A stretch of DNA of 64,000 nt, taken from positions 992,001 through 1,056,000 of the forward strand of contig JAFREQ010000157.1 of NCBI GenBank assembly GCA_025331565.1. Direction: 5' to 3'. The translations under genes and the position numbers were made by a program. The notes under the pieces were generated by a model, which was not told the origin of the DNA, ran no database searches, and worked only from the letters and a program-made list of their open reading frames with translations. Source of the DNA: Holacanthus passer (lineage: Eukaryota > Chordata > Actinopteri > Pomacanthidae). Below, piece by piece: positions 1-13,399 of this stretch. Positions within the stretch are counted from its first letter, which is position 1, and each line of letters starts with the position of its first letter.

Positions 1-3000
1 GTTCAGCAGGCCAAGCAACCACAGGTAGCAAACGTGTGAACAGTGTTAGTCCTTCCCTCAGTCTACTGGTCTGCAGTGCATTGTTTGCTGGTTTAGGATG
101 GCTGCATTTCAAACGGTTGCTGTCATACTCTTTGTTTGGAGTAATGCTTAAGATGGTACAATTCATCATGATTTAGAAGCACAAATAAGTACAAGAAATC
201 CTGCACCAGCACTATCAGTGTTATAGCCCCGTGACATCATTCGTCTTATGCCCTCATTGAGTAGGCACACAATACAGTGTGATTACTCTGAGTGCTGATC
301 GCAGACGTCCCATCGATCCCTGGGGAGCTCAGCCTAATCAACCAGCCCTCCATACAGCCTCCTTGTACACAATAGGCCACTGGCCCACAAGGTCAGCCTC
401 AAAGTCACACATACCCAGCACTTAAACATAATGGTTATCTTTTTGTAGTGCTGTCATTGTGAGTTATTTCATTGGCTTTAATAAGCTTTTGATGTATGTG
501 TTTCCTCTCGTGCCTCTCATGTTATAATCTCGGGTTGCTTTTCATGCGAGGTGCGGCAAGACCGCTGAGGCCTTTGTACCCGAGCCTACTCTTTTCACTC
601 TCAGCGGTGGAAGGATTACAATGCCTCCATAATTAGCATAATAAGTTTAAAGTGACTCAAACCATTGTGTCATGCCACAACCTCTTACTGTCTTATTTGT
701 GTTCCCCCGCGTACCACCAATAGATTAATTGTGGTTTGTTAGTTCTATAGACAATTTCTTTGCCATTGTGTGTCTTTCTTGTCCAATGGCAAGAACACAA
801 AGCGGTTTCCCACTGGGTCGTTGTGCTAAATTTACATCTACCCTTGGCTTTAGACAGAAATATCCCCAATCAGGCGGTAATATAGTATATCTTATCAGAA
901 TTTTGGCTTGAGTGTTGTGAAAAAATGAACCTATAAAAGAAGTCTATGGCCACCCCCAGTAGACTGATGTGATGGAGGAGCCAAAGTGGGGGTGGAGGGG
1001 GGCACTCAGTGGCTGGAAATTGGATTGTATTTTTAAGTGTCCATATGGTCACCCAGTTCAAAATCTGACAGGGATAGAAATTGATTCTTTTTTAATTAAA
1101 AGTAACAATATCCACCTTGGAGAACCACTTGGAGAGTAATGCAGTTAGCACACAGCTGTGGTCCACACACATCATACAGACAGGCGAGCTGAAAGAGAGG
1201 CCGAGGTGGAGGGAGAGCTAAACAGGAGAAAATGTGTTCTGAGAAATCAGCAGGAGAAAAAAAATATACGTGAGAAAAACATCTGCAAGATAAAGTGTCG
1301 GAGGAACGCAATTTAGAGGTTGTGGAGATACGTTGGGAAGTTGTTTTCATACGCCAGCACAGCAATGTCAGAACAGAGGGAGGAAAGGGTCATCGGAGGT
1401 TAATGACGTGAGATTAATAGTTTAATTAGGGAGCTCAATAGCAGGGCCACAGGCAGTCACCCAAACCCGCTGCTGTGTCCCGGATTCAGCAATGCCACAG
1501 GACGACAAGAACCGCCGGTGTCCTTCCAGAAAAGAGCAGATGGAGAAAGACATTTTAATTCTGTCTTCCCAGTGATGACTTTATTGACAAGATGCTTCAG
1601 TTCTTCTCTCTTCCTTTTTACTTGTTACAGTCTCACTTAATCTGAAGCTACTCTGAATTGAAATAATTACCGGAGATGTCAAAGAGTTGATGTGGATTTA
1701 ATTTGTGCTGAGAGATATTATGTGGGAAATATTCAGAGCATTCAAGGATGACCATACAGCTGTTATGTCACTTTCTGATCATTGATCAGACTCGGGAGAA
1801 ATTCAAGATAGCAGGCATTAAATAGGACATAATCAAAGTAACTGACAGGCGCTTTACCTCACACCTGTGTATTGTTTACCTTTGGAGCCTCCTCTAAGGT
1901 GCATTTAAAACCATTTAACTCAGCTCAAACAGCCTGTGGACATGGAGCAGCATAAAACATGGCTGGATCTCAGGTGGGAACTATTTCATGGGTAAATGGT
2001 CGCCTTAGCTTTTCAAAGATGCTAAATCATAAGGGAAGCAAAGAAAAAAGAGCCTGTTGGCACATGTAAAGCCATCTCTCTGTTGTTCCACGTCCCTACA
2101 GTAACATAATCTAATTTCTCCCTCAATTTTGGCTAGTGCAGAGTTGAATTACTTAAGACCTCCGGGCCACATGGGTGAGACAATGAGAACAATGGAAGGG
2201 GCTCTTTGTGGTCTCTAAGGAGGGCTAATCTAGGGGAGGCAAATTAATGAGGTTAGTGGGGTCGCAAGGGGGTGCGTGGTGATGGATGATGAGCTAACCC
2301 CAAAATGGGATCTCTGAAGAAGCTTGGAGCCATCTCAGCAGCGGAGCCACCATCCCACCCCCTCCTGGGATCACTTAACACACTTAACATTTTCCCCACA
2401 CTGGTCTATTAATGTTAGGGTCTGAGCCAAGGTGACCATTGGACTTTACCCAGCAGTGTTAACAAAGTCCTCCATCAGTTGCCCAAATCTCCTTTTGTAT
2501 TCCCACAGCAACTTTACAGAGTGGTTTGGATTTCCATTACAAAGGTGTCACACTATATATGTACTTTATTGCATATTCAAGCTGCATTCAAAATGTACTT
2601 TTCCCCCTTTGTATTTTGTTTTGCATGCAAGTGTCCCCAGGTTGACACTGTGCTACCCACCCACACATGCCTTCAAATGCAGCAGTCAGTCGTCCTTCAC
2701 CGTTTCAGAATGGAGAAAAAAAAACACTTAGTTTCATGACAGTGCAAATGAGAACATTTCATCAAGCGAACTAAATGAACATCGGAGGTGATGTAGCCCC
2801 AGGGTTATGCAGATGAGCTGTGCACTTCAGCCGACACATTAGCAGGCTTGTCTTGTTGGCTGGGGCCACATACTTCATAAAGAGCCTGCTCATTGGAGAC
2901 AGGGAGTGATTTTGCATTTTACATTTGCATTGTCCACATTGTGTGCCAGACTATACATCAGTTGTTTGCAGATGATAATATGGTGAGTCTCCAACCAGCC

Positions 3001-3198
3001 GGGCATTATGGACAGAGAAGAGGAAGCTGTAAAACATATACCGGTACAATTTAATTTTATGACCATAGTTTTCATTAAAACAACATGAAGTTTTATATTT
3101 TTCTTCATGCGGCAAAAGTAGTGCTGTCTTAACAAGGTGTAACAAGGAAACCTGGGCATCTGGAACATCACACTATTTGCCCAAGTTGCTGTACAGAA

Positions 3199-3199
<1 letters not shown>

Positions 3200-3234
<35 letters not shown>
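3200..3234 (+). repeat. Poly(A) run, 35 bases
   Basis: An uninterrupted run of A. It could be the tail of an old retroposed sequence on the + strand, but no SINE or LINE body is recognisable just upstream, so it may be a simple homopolymer. Its length is likely to vary between individuals. Confidence 0.85.
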
Positions 3235-3236
<2 letters not shown>

Positions 3237-6200
3237 AAAGCAAAGTGTAAACCATAGTGTCTGTTAAAACTTTCCCTCAAGGTGTGGCGGGTTGAAAAAG
3301 CCACAGGTAATGAGTCATATTTGACTAGATTTAGTTTGGGCGCCAGTTTAAATACTACAGGTAATTTAAAACCTCAGCCTCCCCATCGTGTGATACTAGT
3401 AACACCCACATCCTCACAATCACAAAGCACACGATGAGGCGTTTATCCTCGCATGTTTTTAAACACTTGTTTTTAAATGGCCACTCCAGGCACTGGTCAC
3501 CAAAGCACATTGTGTTTTTTCAAATGTCATCTATTGACTGACAGACAAGAAGAGAGAGAGAGAGCGGGCTTGAGAGATTCCTCCCTCGTTCTTAATCGGC
3601 TTGAGAAGATGAAAGCCATTACATTAATGTTGCTCACACTGGGAAGAGAGGAGTGAAGGGTAATTGCACTTAGAGTTCTTGTTCTTCTCTGCTGTCTTGA
3701 ATAATTCACCGAGGGCTGGAAGGCCTGATTGAAAGGCCGTCTCCGTGGTCCACCAGGGTATTGAAAGTTTGATGTTTTTCTTTTTCCTTTTCTCTTCCAT
3801 AGGTTTAGACATTTTGTCTTAAGTACACTGCCCAAGTGATGATGAATCACATTGCTCTTGTGATTTCACTGAAGTTCTGATAAAGCTTATAAAGCTCCAT
3901 CAATCTTCGGCCATGAGACTATCATTCTCACAAAGAAAAAGTTTCTTCAGTTCCTGTGTTATCAGGAATGAATGCTGTGTGAACTGACTGTCAATGAGTG
4001 GGGGTGGATAGTGCAGCGAAACCAGGCCATCCAGCAAAAACCTGTTTCAACATGTTTAGAGAAAAGCACGCCACCCATATAGGCCCTCGATGTGTTTGAA
4101 ACCAGGATCTTCTTAGCGTGAGGAGATAATACTAGACACTGAACCTTTGTGTCACAAAAGAAGAAATTTAGGCCAAATTACCTGAGCTAAAAACATTCCC
4201 AGTGTGTCTCATCTTACTAAGTATATGTTTAGCTGGTTCACAGTGAGGGGAACAATATGATGTGATTGACACAACAAGAACAAATGGAGGAGCTTGTGGA
4301 CTGCTGTACCACTTTACACAATGACAGCTGTGTTGCTGTCTCTTTATAATGTGAATTCAATGTGACAGATTTGAAATTGCAATTTAAAAACCAGATAATA
4401 AAAATAAATCATGTTGACCTGAAATGCATCGACCACAGGAAGATGATTATGAGAAACCCTTTTTCATATTATTTAGTCCCATGGTCCCACCTTATAAATT
4501 CTAGCATGTGCTGTGTTCATGTGCCATTTGGAAAAAATATAACACAATGCTCCTTGGTGTTCAGCTGTAAAAGATAAGTGCAGATAGCAAACATGATGTT
4601 TATTGGTTTAAACAAACAGCCTGAAGTGCAGTTGACTTTATCGGGGTAAATAACTTGCAGGGGAGGCAGCTTTATATGGAATTAATTGCAAACAAGTTGC
4701 CTGCTAATGGCCCGAAAAAGGCCTTAATGGAAGTGTTCCATTAACACAACCAGTGCTGATGCCATCAGACAAATTTCCACTAAGTGTTGCCTCATGAAAA
4801 TGATAACTTGCTAATCCATTATTAATAAGAATTAATGGTTTTCTCTCTGCCGCGTGTATATCGATCCCTGATACTCTACACCACAGAGTAGCTCTCACTG
4901 GGCACTCTGGCAGGCCTGGGAATACACTAATTGTTAGCCACACAAGTGCCATTTACACAACTCTCCCTGCTGTCTCTCCATTTATTACAAGCCTTGCTCT
5001 AAGGCCCCCGACAAGGAAAAAAGAGAAAACTGTATAGCTGCTTAGGAAAGGTGCCATAGAGTAGCACTGCTTTGAGTGAGTTAGAACAAGGAAAACTATA
5101 TATGAATAAACATTCCAGTAAACCACCTTCCATTTTAACCATTCTCTTAAAATCTCACCGCATTTCCTGAAATGTGACCCATGTTCATTAGCCGCACAGG
5201 ATGTAATTTCTGCCACTAGGGGTCTCTAAAAAAAAAACAATAACAAAAGTGGTAGTTTGATGATATTGTGAAGTGGTGTGGAATCATTGTTGCCTTCTTT
5301 GTTAAATAAAAATATGAATTTGTCTGGGTTTGAACACTGTTGGAAACATTTGGGATGATGTAAGTAGACATAGATCATTCTAGACATTTCAATGAAATGT
5401 TATGTATTATCAGACACATTTTTTTTGTTAACTCCTTGACAAACAAAGGTGCTCCTCATCACCCCTTGTCTAGTGGAAAATAAAACACCTGTAGCGGTAC
5501 CAGAGTTTGGAAACCCCCCATACCTTTCATGTCTCTAATGACCTCAGCCTCCACAAATACTGCTGCAGGCATTGGGTTAACTGAGAGAAGTTGTTTAATC
5601 CCCCCCACACAGAGCAATCAGTAGCCTCCAGGCTCCCTCAGTAAACTAGGGATCTATGCAGATTTGTCAATAGCCTGCCCTCAAATTTAAATTTCAAATC
5701 AACAGGGCACAAATATGCATCCTTGTGATTCTTAGTGAGAATACACCTTGTTTGTGCACACCCTAAAGCGTAACTGCTCAGTATTGGGAATACTAATAGC
5801 TAGTGCTAGATTAAGCTAGCACTTCTGTTAAGTTTTTGAATGTGAGGCGTTGAAAGGGTTTGCATTCATTTCTCTAATGCCCCTATGTTTTTTTTGACAA
5901 TAAGACTTATAAGACTTTTCACTTGTGTTGTTTTTTGCTTTGATTAACTAATTTATTACTTTCATTAATTGTAACATAAAAGCCTTTTTGCTCTACTTAC
6001 AACAATTGTGTGTTTTTTTCCCCACCACCACCAGAAGTGCGGTTTGTATGCAGCAACATTGTTTTGCATGTGGATCACTTTTTGAGCCGTCTGACGCACT
6101 CGTTTGGTAATTAAAACCAGTAGATTGAATGATTGACTTTTAGTCCAAACATGCTTATCTGGTTTATCTGCTTTGATTTTGATAACCCAGTTTAGGTGTT

Positions 6201-9200
6201 TACATAAAAAGGGTGCCAGTAATTGGAGCAACGTCTTAACATGATTAGTGCGAGTAAACAAAATGTGGCAAATGAGGAATTCGTGAGTGCTAACCTCTGA
6301 AATTCTGACACGTTGCCACCAAAACTGGGCCTGACGGTTGTGACGGCGAGAAGAGCGCATGGGTTAGAGTCGTGTGTGTCAAGATAGGAGTTTTTGAATG
6401 TGATGTATCAAAGCTGAGAGAGAGTGCAGCTCAAAGCTTGCAGTCAGTGTGAGTGAAGGATTTGCATAGGTAGGCTTATGTGTTTTCCACCTCGTCCCTG
6501 CCATTGTTTTCATGTGACAAGTGCCTGACAACCAGGAAAATGGGACACAGTCGGAGAAAAAAAGGGTCGAGTATGGATTTTGTCTCTCTAAGAAAAGAAC
6601 TGACAAAACCCAGCAGTTTGATATCCTTACCCGCCAGTGGTGGCACAGTGATGGAGGAAGTCTGCAGAGTCTTAGCCCAAAAATAAATTCATCTGCCCTT
6701 TCGTTAGAGTGTGTTAGGACCACTATTAACCCAGACCAGATTTTGTGATTTAATGCCTGGTGAGATCTGGATTAACGATGGACAGCTCAGAATTTGCCAT
6801 AGTTTCGCCTTTGAGTCATAGGTTAACTATCAAAATTCAGGGGAAGCTTCTTAAAGAGGATTAATACGGGAAAAGCTCGGTGAAGGCCAGTTTACCCTTT
6901 TCTTTCACTTATCCTTAAAAATCCTTATGATTTCTGAGATCCAGCGTTTCCTCACTTAAATGTTTTTTGACAATACGTGAGCTTACATCCTTTAATTTCA
7001 AGCATATGCCGAGAACTCTTTAATGCTGCCTGATCCTCCATCTTAGCAACAAAATGAAAAGCCCTCCAATCAACTTCAGTAGAACTGCTGTGGACAGATG
7101 TTAGCAGGGACTCTTGGAAGTCAGACTGGTGATAATCAGGTCTTGAGGATTCCAGCTCGCCACCCATGCATGCACAGATGCATGCTCAGGCATACGCTCT
7201 TAAGAGCTTATCAGGTTTGAATCATTAGCACAGCCCTCCTGCTGCTGCCTGTATGTGTGTCACAGTCACATTCTGATGCTAAAGAAAAGGATTTATTTCT
7301 GTGCCGTCGCAGTCTACATCTTGTCCGTGGGAGAACCAGGATGAAAATATCATTCAAATGTCAGGTGGGTTTAGGTACTATGAAGGGGTCACAGGCCACA
7401 GATGGATGGATGTGTTGGCTTATTGTGTATCACCGAGCACGCGTAACTGCCTACTCACACTCTACACTGCACCACAGTACACTTCAGCCTTTCAGTGTTA
7501 AAATGCTGGGGATTTGTTTATCTTATCATGATTGAAGGACCATGTTAGTTTTAATGTCTTTTGCTAATTTGACTCTTATTTGACAGGAACTTAAAAGAAA
7601 AACGGGTCATGAAATGGATCATTACAAGAATAAATAATAACAGCTGGATTCTTGCTCTTGACTTTTTAAGGTTGTTTCTGTATGGTCATCGTAAAGATTG
7701 CAATTCATTGGTTCTAGCATTAACAACTTGTAGAAGATGGTGAGGGTGAGCATGTCTGTATATTAAGGAAATTTCAGTACTTGATGAAGTCTTACAGGGA
7801 CAGTAAGCTTTTCTTCAGGAGCTACATTAAACATTTCATATTACTGCTTGTACCGCTGTCTCTCCAACCAGTTGCATTTGTGTGCATCTCACATCAAAGT
7901 GTATATATATGCACGCACATGTCGCCGCCTGCATGCTTGCAATATCTCTTTTATTGTATACTGCTGTATTGCTTGAAGAAAAGCTCCTTTGCAAAGATGT
8001 CCTTGAACAAGGACAGACAGCACCACCTTTCTCTCTCTAACCAAGCGAGGACAGAGGCTGCTAATATAACAGGTAGACCTGGAAAATGTGCTCGCTAAAG
8101 GCCCTATCCTTATCGGAAAGAGGAACAATGCTATGCTAACTAGATATTGACGACCACCACCGCCTTCCTCATTCTCCCACCAACGTTATATTAGAACACA
8201 TAAAACAGAAAAGAATGGTGGCAGCCATCGCTGGATTTCCCCCAGTGTGTGCTCAGTGAGAGAAGGCTGGCGTCTCCTCTGTGTACACGGCATAATGATT
8301 CACCCCTTTGTGCGTGTCTCTACGGGGCGGTCTCCTCGTCATCACTGCGGTTTAGGTGTCCCCCACCTCCCTCTTTAATGACTCTAGAGATGAAACACGA
8401 GCTGATGGAGCTGGTAATAAGAACGTCGTGGCACATTGTTGAAGCCAGACATGTATTATGCACGTCTGAGGCTGTAAATAAAGCATAAAGCATGGCGGCT
8501 ATAGTATGTAGCTAAGGTGCACTCATTGTAGCATCATGCCAACTTCAACGGGCTGTCGCTGAAACAGACACTCCATTGTCCTACACAGAATGATGTTGGG
8601 TGTGGTGCTCGGCAAAAACACCCTGAAGTCAAACAGGGAACCACGTTGATACGTGTTCTCCATGGTAGTCCACTGTGTTGTTGAAAACACGGATTATCTA
8701 AGAAGTCACAGAGAGGTTAAAGGATCACAAGCATGAGCACAACATATTTGTGGTAGTAGTCTTGTTTGGATTTTAGCACATGCCAACCAATCTTAATGCC
8801 TCATAAGACATAAATGGCTGTTTGAACGCTAAATAACCCAGTTAACTCCCAGAGTGTCTAATCCAGCAGCATCTTGCTCTTCTTTCTCTGTGACGTCTTT
8901 TGTGGAAGAGTAGGAGTTTATCTGCTCGTTTAATCTGTTGAGTTTAATGCAATCCCTCATGTTCAATAGATAGAACTGCAACTTTATTGTCTGCAGGCAA
9001 AAAACTTTACTCTGTTTCAAATAGCGTGTCAAAGCATATGTGAGAAATTCAACATAATACAGTAAGAGGCAGACACACAAAGACTGGATGTTTCTCCCAT
9101 GACTGAGCTGCAGGTGTGCACAGCAACAATGCCACTGTGGCTTTTCTCATTGTTGCCTTTGTGTGGAGAAAGTGATACCCATAGATAACCAAGTTTTACA

Positions 9201-9230
9201 TGCTGATGTGACTGGCACTAACATCACCTT

Positions 9231-9338
9231 CACCTCTCCCCCTCCCCTCTGCTCTCCCTCTTCCCCGGTCCCTGACTTCTTTCCCTCCCTCTTTTTAACT
9301 TTCCATCTCCCTCTGCCCCTTTTGCTCCCGCTCTCTCA
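9231..9338 (+). promoter_or_regulatory. Extended polypyrimidine tract before the Ig1 acceptor
   Basis: Roughly 100 bases are almost all C and T and end in CTCTCTCAG at the splice acceptor of the first Ig1 exon. This is several times longer than the usual 15-30-base tract. It would bind U2AF65 and PTB-type proteins strongly and is also a homopurine-homopyrimidine block that could form triplex DNA. Confidence 0.7.
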
Positions 9339-9339
9339 G

Positions 9340-9485
9340 GCTTGCCAAGTTTCGTCAAATCCCCAGAGGACCAGACGGGCATCTCGGGGGGAGTTGCGTC
9401 GTTTGTGTGCCAGGCCACTGGGGAGCCCAAACCCAGAATCACCTGGATGAAGAAAGGCAAGAAAGTCAGCTCCCAGCGCTTTGAG
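9340..9485 (+). CDS. ptprf: ptprf exon: Ig1, N-terminal half
   Basis: 146 nt. It enters with the last two bases of a split codon and leaves in phase 0 at a GTGAGC donor. The peptide begins LPSFVKSPEDQTGISGG and holds the first Ig1 cysteine (residue 23, FVCQATGEP) and the core tryptophan (residue 35). Residues 36-41 read MKKGKK, the lysine cluster that in PTPsigma and LAR binds heparan and chondroitin sulphate proteoglycans. It is followed by a 0.95-kb intron and the second half of Ig1. The match to vertebrate PTPRF Ig1 is close over the whole exon. The preceding codon is completed by an exon outside the window. Confidence 0.96.
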
Positions 9486-10430
9486 GTGAGCACTCGTGTG
9501 TGACTTTTCCGATCACTGAGCACTCACAGACACACCCACGTGTGCACACAAAAATACAAGCAGGCAAACAAACACGAGACACTTGACAAAAACATTACAG
9601 GCGTGGGCTTCAGACTGCCTCTTTAGCCCTCTCTCATTAACGCAGACACAGCGTTCACACAGAGCGCACACTCACACAGCACCCACAATCAATTGCCCTG
9701 TTATTGAGCATCACACCAACTCTTCTCTTTTCCGAGCGAGACCAGACAGGCTTCCCTTCTCTTTAATCTCTTTCCATCTTGATTTATATAGTCCTCTTCA
9801 TCTCTTTCAGTCTTTTCACACCCTCATTCTTCCCCTTCTGTTCCTCAGCTCCACCAGTTCTGGCCATACACCCCCTTGATGTATTTCTTGATGTATTTTC
9901 CCTCCCTCTTTTTGAACCCATATGAACAGAAGGAAGTACCTTAGGTGGGAACTCACACTGTTTCTGACCAGTCATTCCTCTGTAGTGTAATGTAGCTGAG
10001 GGTCCTATTGGATTATATTCCTGGTTGGTATTACTTGACATGATCCTTGTTAAGATTCTGCTGTGCATCATAGTGTTTTTTGATATGATTTAATAAGATT
10101 CTCACTTTGAATTTGAAAGGGAATTTTGATTGAAAATTTTCATTAGCTGTTTTTAGTTAGAACAACAGACTTATTCTATCTTTATTTGACTTCTGAAAAG
10201 TCTTGATTTTGCAGCACAACATGAAAATAGGCTTTTCAGAAACCAGTAAAGCTGCAAAACTGGCACATTTTTCTTCTCTGAGATCAGAGACACAAAAGCC
10301 AAGAAAACTGTAATCTGCAAGTCTAAATGAATGTTATTTATATGTGGCAATCAAGTGATATCCGTGGAAAAGTAAAAAAGGTATCTAACAAAAACATTCC
10401 TGGCCTTTGGCTTTGCTCTCGCTCTCCTAG
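9486..10430 (+). other. Intron within Ig1
   Basis: Phase-0 intron of 945 bp with a GTGAGC donor and CTCTCCTAG acceptor. Nothing coding or repetitive is recognised. The first part is rich in short CA and pyrimidine tracts. Confidence 0.9.
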
Positions 10431-10572
10431 GTGATTGAGTTTGATGATGGTTCGGGCTCCGTACTGCGGATCCAGCCACTGCGCACACACAGAGACGAAG
10501 CCATTTACGAGTGCACAGCCACCAACAGTGCTGGCGAGATCAACACCAGTGCCAAGCTTACAGTGCTTGAAG
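10431..10572 (+). CDS. ptprf: ptprf exon: Ig1, C-terminal half
   Basis: 142 nt, phase 0 in and phase 1 out (GTAAGA donor). It encodes VIEFDDGSGSVLRIQPL, then RTHRDEAIYECTATN with the second Ig1 cysteine in the Y-x-C motif, and ends TSAKLTVLE at the edge of Ig1. The arginines after IQPL lie on the same glycosaminoglycan-binding face as the lysines in the preceding exon, by analogy with solved structures of the family. It is followed by the largest intron in the window. Confidence 0.97.
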
Positions 10573-11001
10573 GTAAGATAAGTCTTTTTTTCTCGCTCCG
10601 TTTCTTTCTCCATCTTGCTTTCACTCTCACTCTTCCCTTTCACCCCTCCTGTTTTTCCTGCTGCTGGTTTTTGAGGCTTTTATTCCAATACATCCTAAAG
10701 CAAATATGGGTGTTTGCCTTAATAATTCATACATAAACATTTGCAAACTCTGAGGATTCCTGGTGTTGGCAGTGTCATGGAGGAGTAGATCTATCTTAAT
10801 GTCAACTCCACCAGGCAGGGAAAAAATGCAAGGAATGCGTTTTTAAAGAAGATAGCATACTGTTCAGCAATTCAGCAAATGCATGACCTAGACTCCGGTT
10901 ATATTGTCAGGAATATTTTCCAGTCATGAGCCATAATGCTGCATTTACTTTGTCTCCCTCTCTTAATGAGTCGCTCCAAATCTTCCACCACAACAGATCA
11001 A

Positions 11002-11746
11002 TAGGGCTGTAGTCAACCAAAGAAAATCTTGGTCGACTGAAATTCTATCTACTCTTCAACCAATCGATTGGTTGATGGAGGAAAAGAAAATCTGCACTTT
11101 ATCTCTAGATAAACTAAATCGGTGTAACTGCTGCTACTAGCAGAGCCTGGAGCCGCTGAAGCTGTCGCACCTGCAGTTTTATTTCACAGAAAGCAATTAG
11201 GCTGTTTATTAGACCAAGCATATGCCAATTCTGATATGTTCACACTCAAAGTCTATCAAGTGTTAAACATGAAAGTTGAGGGGGCATCCTACAGCAGACA
11301 CCCTTTAAAAACAATTTATGTTTTTATATGATTTGCCATCTTGGTTGTTGAACTGGGATAAGAAAAATCGCTTTGAGCTTACATTTCACTTTTTGTCGTT
11401 CAAACTAAATGCTGCAACACCAACAACTTTCTTTAGGTTGGGCGAGTTCAAAGCTGTGAAAACAGAGGAGGTCTTGTCTTGAATTCCTGTCAGTTTTATC
11501 GTCTATTAAAGCGTACAATTATTAAAACAGAAAAAACATCTGTTGAGTAAAATAAATTTGAATATTATTTTTATTCCTATTCCTACTCAGAAATTAAACA
11601 GATCAGGTCTGCAAATATCCCTTGTCCCCCTGAAATTATTGGATTAAGAAGCACTTTACTCCCTATGAGAGCAACACCAGCAATTGTTAACCAGAAACAA
11701 GAGCATATAAACCAACTGACCAACCAACCAGAAGTTGTCAGCCCTG
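11002..11746. mobile_element. Non-autonomous hAT-type element, decayed
   Basis: The left end reads TAGGGCTGTAGTCAACC and the right end ...GTTGTCAGCCCTG, which is its imperfect inverse. Both fit the TAGGGCTG/CAGCCCTA termini of abundant fish hAT MITEs. The flanks CAGATCAA (10994-11001) and TAAATTAA (11747-11754) match at 5 of 8 bases, and all three differences are transitions, as expected for an aged 8-bp target duplication. A 20-bp perfect palindrome lies at 11056-11075. No transposase reading frame is present. Superfamily placement rests on the ends only. Confidence 0.6.
11056..11075. repeat. Perfect 20-bp palindrome in the hAT-type element
   Basis: TCAACCAATCGATTGGTTGA equals its own reverse complement. 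It lies close to the left end of the element, where fish hAT MITEs often carry subterminal repeats used for transposase binding. Confidence 0.9.
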
Positions 11747-13399
11747 TAAATTAATCCCGTAATGAATTAAAATGATATGAATTTCCTCATCGAAAGCCTC
11801 ATAGTGAATAGTGACTGATGACTTAAATGAAAGTTTACAAGTCAGTGATTCCCCGCTGATACAGAGAACTTAAAGAGAATTGCTCCACATGGACATATAA
11901 ACAATTTTTCCACATATAGGGCTGCCCTCCGTGCCTGCAGGCTAGTTTGACCTCCTTGGATGTCCTTTCCTCTTCTCGCCCATAGAGTTAATGATTTATG
12001 TGGACAGGGGTTCTGCACCTCTCCCTGCTCAGCCTTCCATATCACTGAACTGTGAGCGCGAATTTCTTCCTTAGTTGATTGTAATTTTGTCATGTGGGTG
12101 CGAGTCATCACAGGACTTGATTTCATTAGAAACTTTCAAGAAAAGCGCTCCAGAGCCAGCCAGCGGTAGAATTAAGGCTGTCCATAGCCATTACACTGGC
12201 ATTAAAGCAGATCCCTTCAAATGCAGCTTTTCCATCCCCCATTTGAGTCCCATCTTTCTTACACCCACCCTTCCTTTTTTCTCCGTGCACACTCATTTGA
12301 TGATATCATCGGCAGAGCTTGTGTAATCTTCCCGAAGGGACTTTTCTCCTGCGCAAAGAAAGGTTTTCTTTCTACCCCATCCTTTGCACCGTATCGTGAG
12401 GAATTCTGTTGCCCGCACTGACAAACAGCACCAACATGACATGAAGTGCACATGAATGAAATGAGAATTAATCACAGGGTTAGTGTTGGGGGGCAAAATA
12501 GGACACTACGAGTTTGGATCCCCTCAGTTAGTGGAATAGAAAGAAGGGCAACAGTCTTACTCAACAGTGAGCAACTGTTCTCACCAGCAGATGTGCTTTG
12601 CATGAAGTCGTCTTCTCTCTGTGATCCTGCACTCGGTGTTGTAGCTGCTAACCCCAGAGTCAAGTACAATACTGACACCTTCCATATGATGGATGCTTTT
12701 ATCTATGGGGCTTAACTAGTACATGCTCACTGCATACACTTTCAGCATGTGATGGGAACCAGCCCTTTAACCATGTCACTGATACCGACAGCATCTCTTT
12801 TGACTTGAACCACATGCGAAAGAAGAGTTATTATAAAATCTTTCAAATGCAACTAACCTTCATAAAATCCTTACTATTTATTTCTCATAATATCCAGTAG
12901 TACAGAGCAGCATTCTTCATGATAATACTAAAGTGAGCGACAGTAATACTAAAGGGTTGCTAGTGTTGATGATTCCACTGAAAATCAACACCTGAGTCTG
13001 CACCTGCAGAGCTAAGCTGCTTTAAGCTCATTGTTTTGGCCTGACAAACCAAAACAAGGAAGGTTCATGAAGAAACTGTGGACAGCTGCTCTCAGCCTAC
13101 AAGCTCAAGCAAGCCAGCTCCACGCTACCTGGCCAGAGTGGAATGGCAGACGGCCAAAGTAAACGAGTGGCTGGTGAAGTTGAAGTCTTTGTTGAACATT
13201 TAGCAAGGCAAAGAGAGACAGATATTTATTTCCAAACGACTTTAATAGGAGGCTGCCAAGTTGTTTTTTTATCTGATGGAAGTAAACAATCTCTGCCAAA
13301 ACTGACAATAATAAACTTACAAGCTGATATACTATACAGACTTGTAGCTGTCATATTGGTTTTGATTCTTTCTGCCTGATATTGCTCAAAAATATCTTC

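Larger units (their letters stand above)
1..9339 (+). other. Upstream intron (presumed), no gene seen
   Basis: No exon is recognisable here. The first coding exon in the window starts in mid-codon, so an upstream coding exon must exist, and no signal-peptide-like exon with a fitting donor was found. The stretch is AT-rich with a 35-base A run near 3200, a short GA tract near 3550, and AT-rich blocks with TAAT-type motifs (for example 4680-4960). A long pyrimidine tract runs up to the acceptor at 9339. Open frames here are short and resemble no known domain. Confidence 0.7.

Noticed and set aside
1775..1789. CTGATCATTGATCAG inverted repeat
   Set aside because: A 7-bp stem with a one-base centre is expected by chance in a window of this size, and it lies in no functional context.
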